In this document: positions 14,460 to 14,649 of the stretch, piece by piece | How positions within the stretch are numbered: position 1 is the stretch's first letter | How the letters are laid out: every line of letters begins with the position of its first letter | NCBI GenBank assembly: GCA_964609625.1 | Contig: CAZSRS010000065.1 | Coordinates: 1-14,649, forward strand | DNA: 14,649 bases | Source of the DNA: G963674665 sp964609625 | GTDB lineage: Bacteria; Desulfobacterota; Desulfovibrionia; Desulfovibrionales; Desulfovibrionaceae | Reading direction: 5' to 3' | Notes under the pieces: model-generated | Seen by the model: only the letters and a program-made list of their open reading frames with translations | Database searches by the model: none | What the model was told of the DNA's origin: nothing | Program-made: the position numbers and the translations under genes

Positions 14460-14558
14460 CATTTCTGGTGTTTGAAGGCTTGAAGAGGGGGGCGTACCCT
14501 GTCGGGAGAACAACCCACAATGGAAACCGACAAGAAGGTACACTACCCATGGGCAGAG

Positions 14559-14599
14559 GGGCTTCCCTGGATGCCTTGACAGAACTGGCAGGGAAGCCC
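14559..14599. repeat. 11-bp perfect inverted repeat
   Basis: GGGCTTCCCTG (14559-14569) and CAGGGAAGCCC (14589-14599) are perfect complements across a 19-base loop. The loop region can add a TGCC/GGCA inner stem. There is no T-run after either side, so it is not a standard terminator. It could be an element end, an RNA hairpin, or part of a decayed gene. Confidence 0.5.
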
Positions 14600-14649
14600 G
14601 GCTTCGACAGTCCTAGGCAAACATTGACGCAATTACGCAATAATACAAG

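Larger units (their letters stand above)
14389..14649. other. Right edge: no confident gene
   Basis: About 260 bases without a recognisable gene. On the plus strand an ATG at 14549 opens a frame to the window end (MGRGASLDALTELAGKPGFD, then SPRQ), and an ATG at 14520 gives a 19-residue peptide. Neither has a well-placed ribosome binding site. The minus-strand frame across 14350-14640 covers the operator-like palindromes and has a TTG start, so it is unlikely to be real. A gene entering from the right, or a decayed element, remains possible. Confidence 0.4.

Noticed and set aside
14350..14640. Minus-strand open frame of 96 codons upstream of the patatin gene.
   Set aside because: It starts at a TTG without a ribosome binding site, resembles no family I know, and runs through two palindromes and the 11-bp inverted repeat.
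14549..14649. Plus-strand open frame starting MGRGASLDALTELAG and leaving the window.
   Set aside because: Only 33 codons are visible, the ribosome binding site is poor, and the last part holds an ACGCAATT-ACGCAAT repeat unlike coding sequence. It is noted in the edge region only.

Overview
The window comes from a bacterium with fairly high GC, Shine-Dalgarno-led genes and tightly packed operons. The gene set (a Geobacter-type CRISPR-Cas locus and an IS3-family remnant) would fit a proteobacterium or a Desulfobacterota member, but nothing here fixes the taxon. Every intact gene reads on the minus strand, so transcription runs from high to low coordinates.

Right part (about 14650 to 10309): a two-gene operon. 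The first gene encodes a large patatin-like phospholipase of about 887 residues. After a 35-base gap, the second encodes a non-specific DNA/RNA endonuclease (DRGH-type NUC fold) with a C-terminal lamin-tail domain. Neither protein has a visible signal peptide. The patatin gene is preceded by three short perfect inverted repeats within 85 bases. A lipase paired with a nuclease, sitting beside CRISPR-Cas, is the best candidate here for an undescribed defence or cell-killing module.

Middle (about 9514 to 10308): an AT-rich stretch that probably carries the cas promoter, then a decayed IS3-family insertion sequence on the plus strand (broken orfA, internal deletion, broken orfB), then about 170 bases of unassigned sequence.

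Left part (9513 to 1): a complete type I-G (formerly I-U) CRISPR-Cas operon in the order cas3, csx17 (cas8g), csb1 (cas7), csb2 (cas5-cas6), cas4-cas1 fusion, cas2. About 205 bases of leader follow. The array then begins at the left edge: one full 37-base repeat at 44-80, one 38-base spacer at 6-43, and the last five bases of the next repeat at 1-5. By analogy with studied I-G systems, Cas4-Cas1 and Cas2 acquire spacers, Csb2 cuts the pre-crRNA, Csb1, Csb2 and Csx17 form the surveillance complex, and Cas3 (helicase with a C-terminal HD nuclease) destroys the target.
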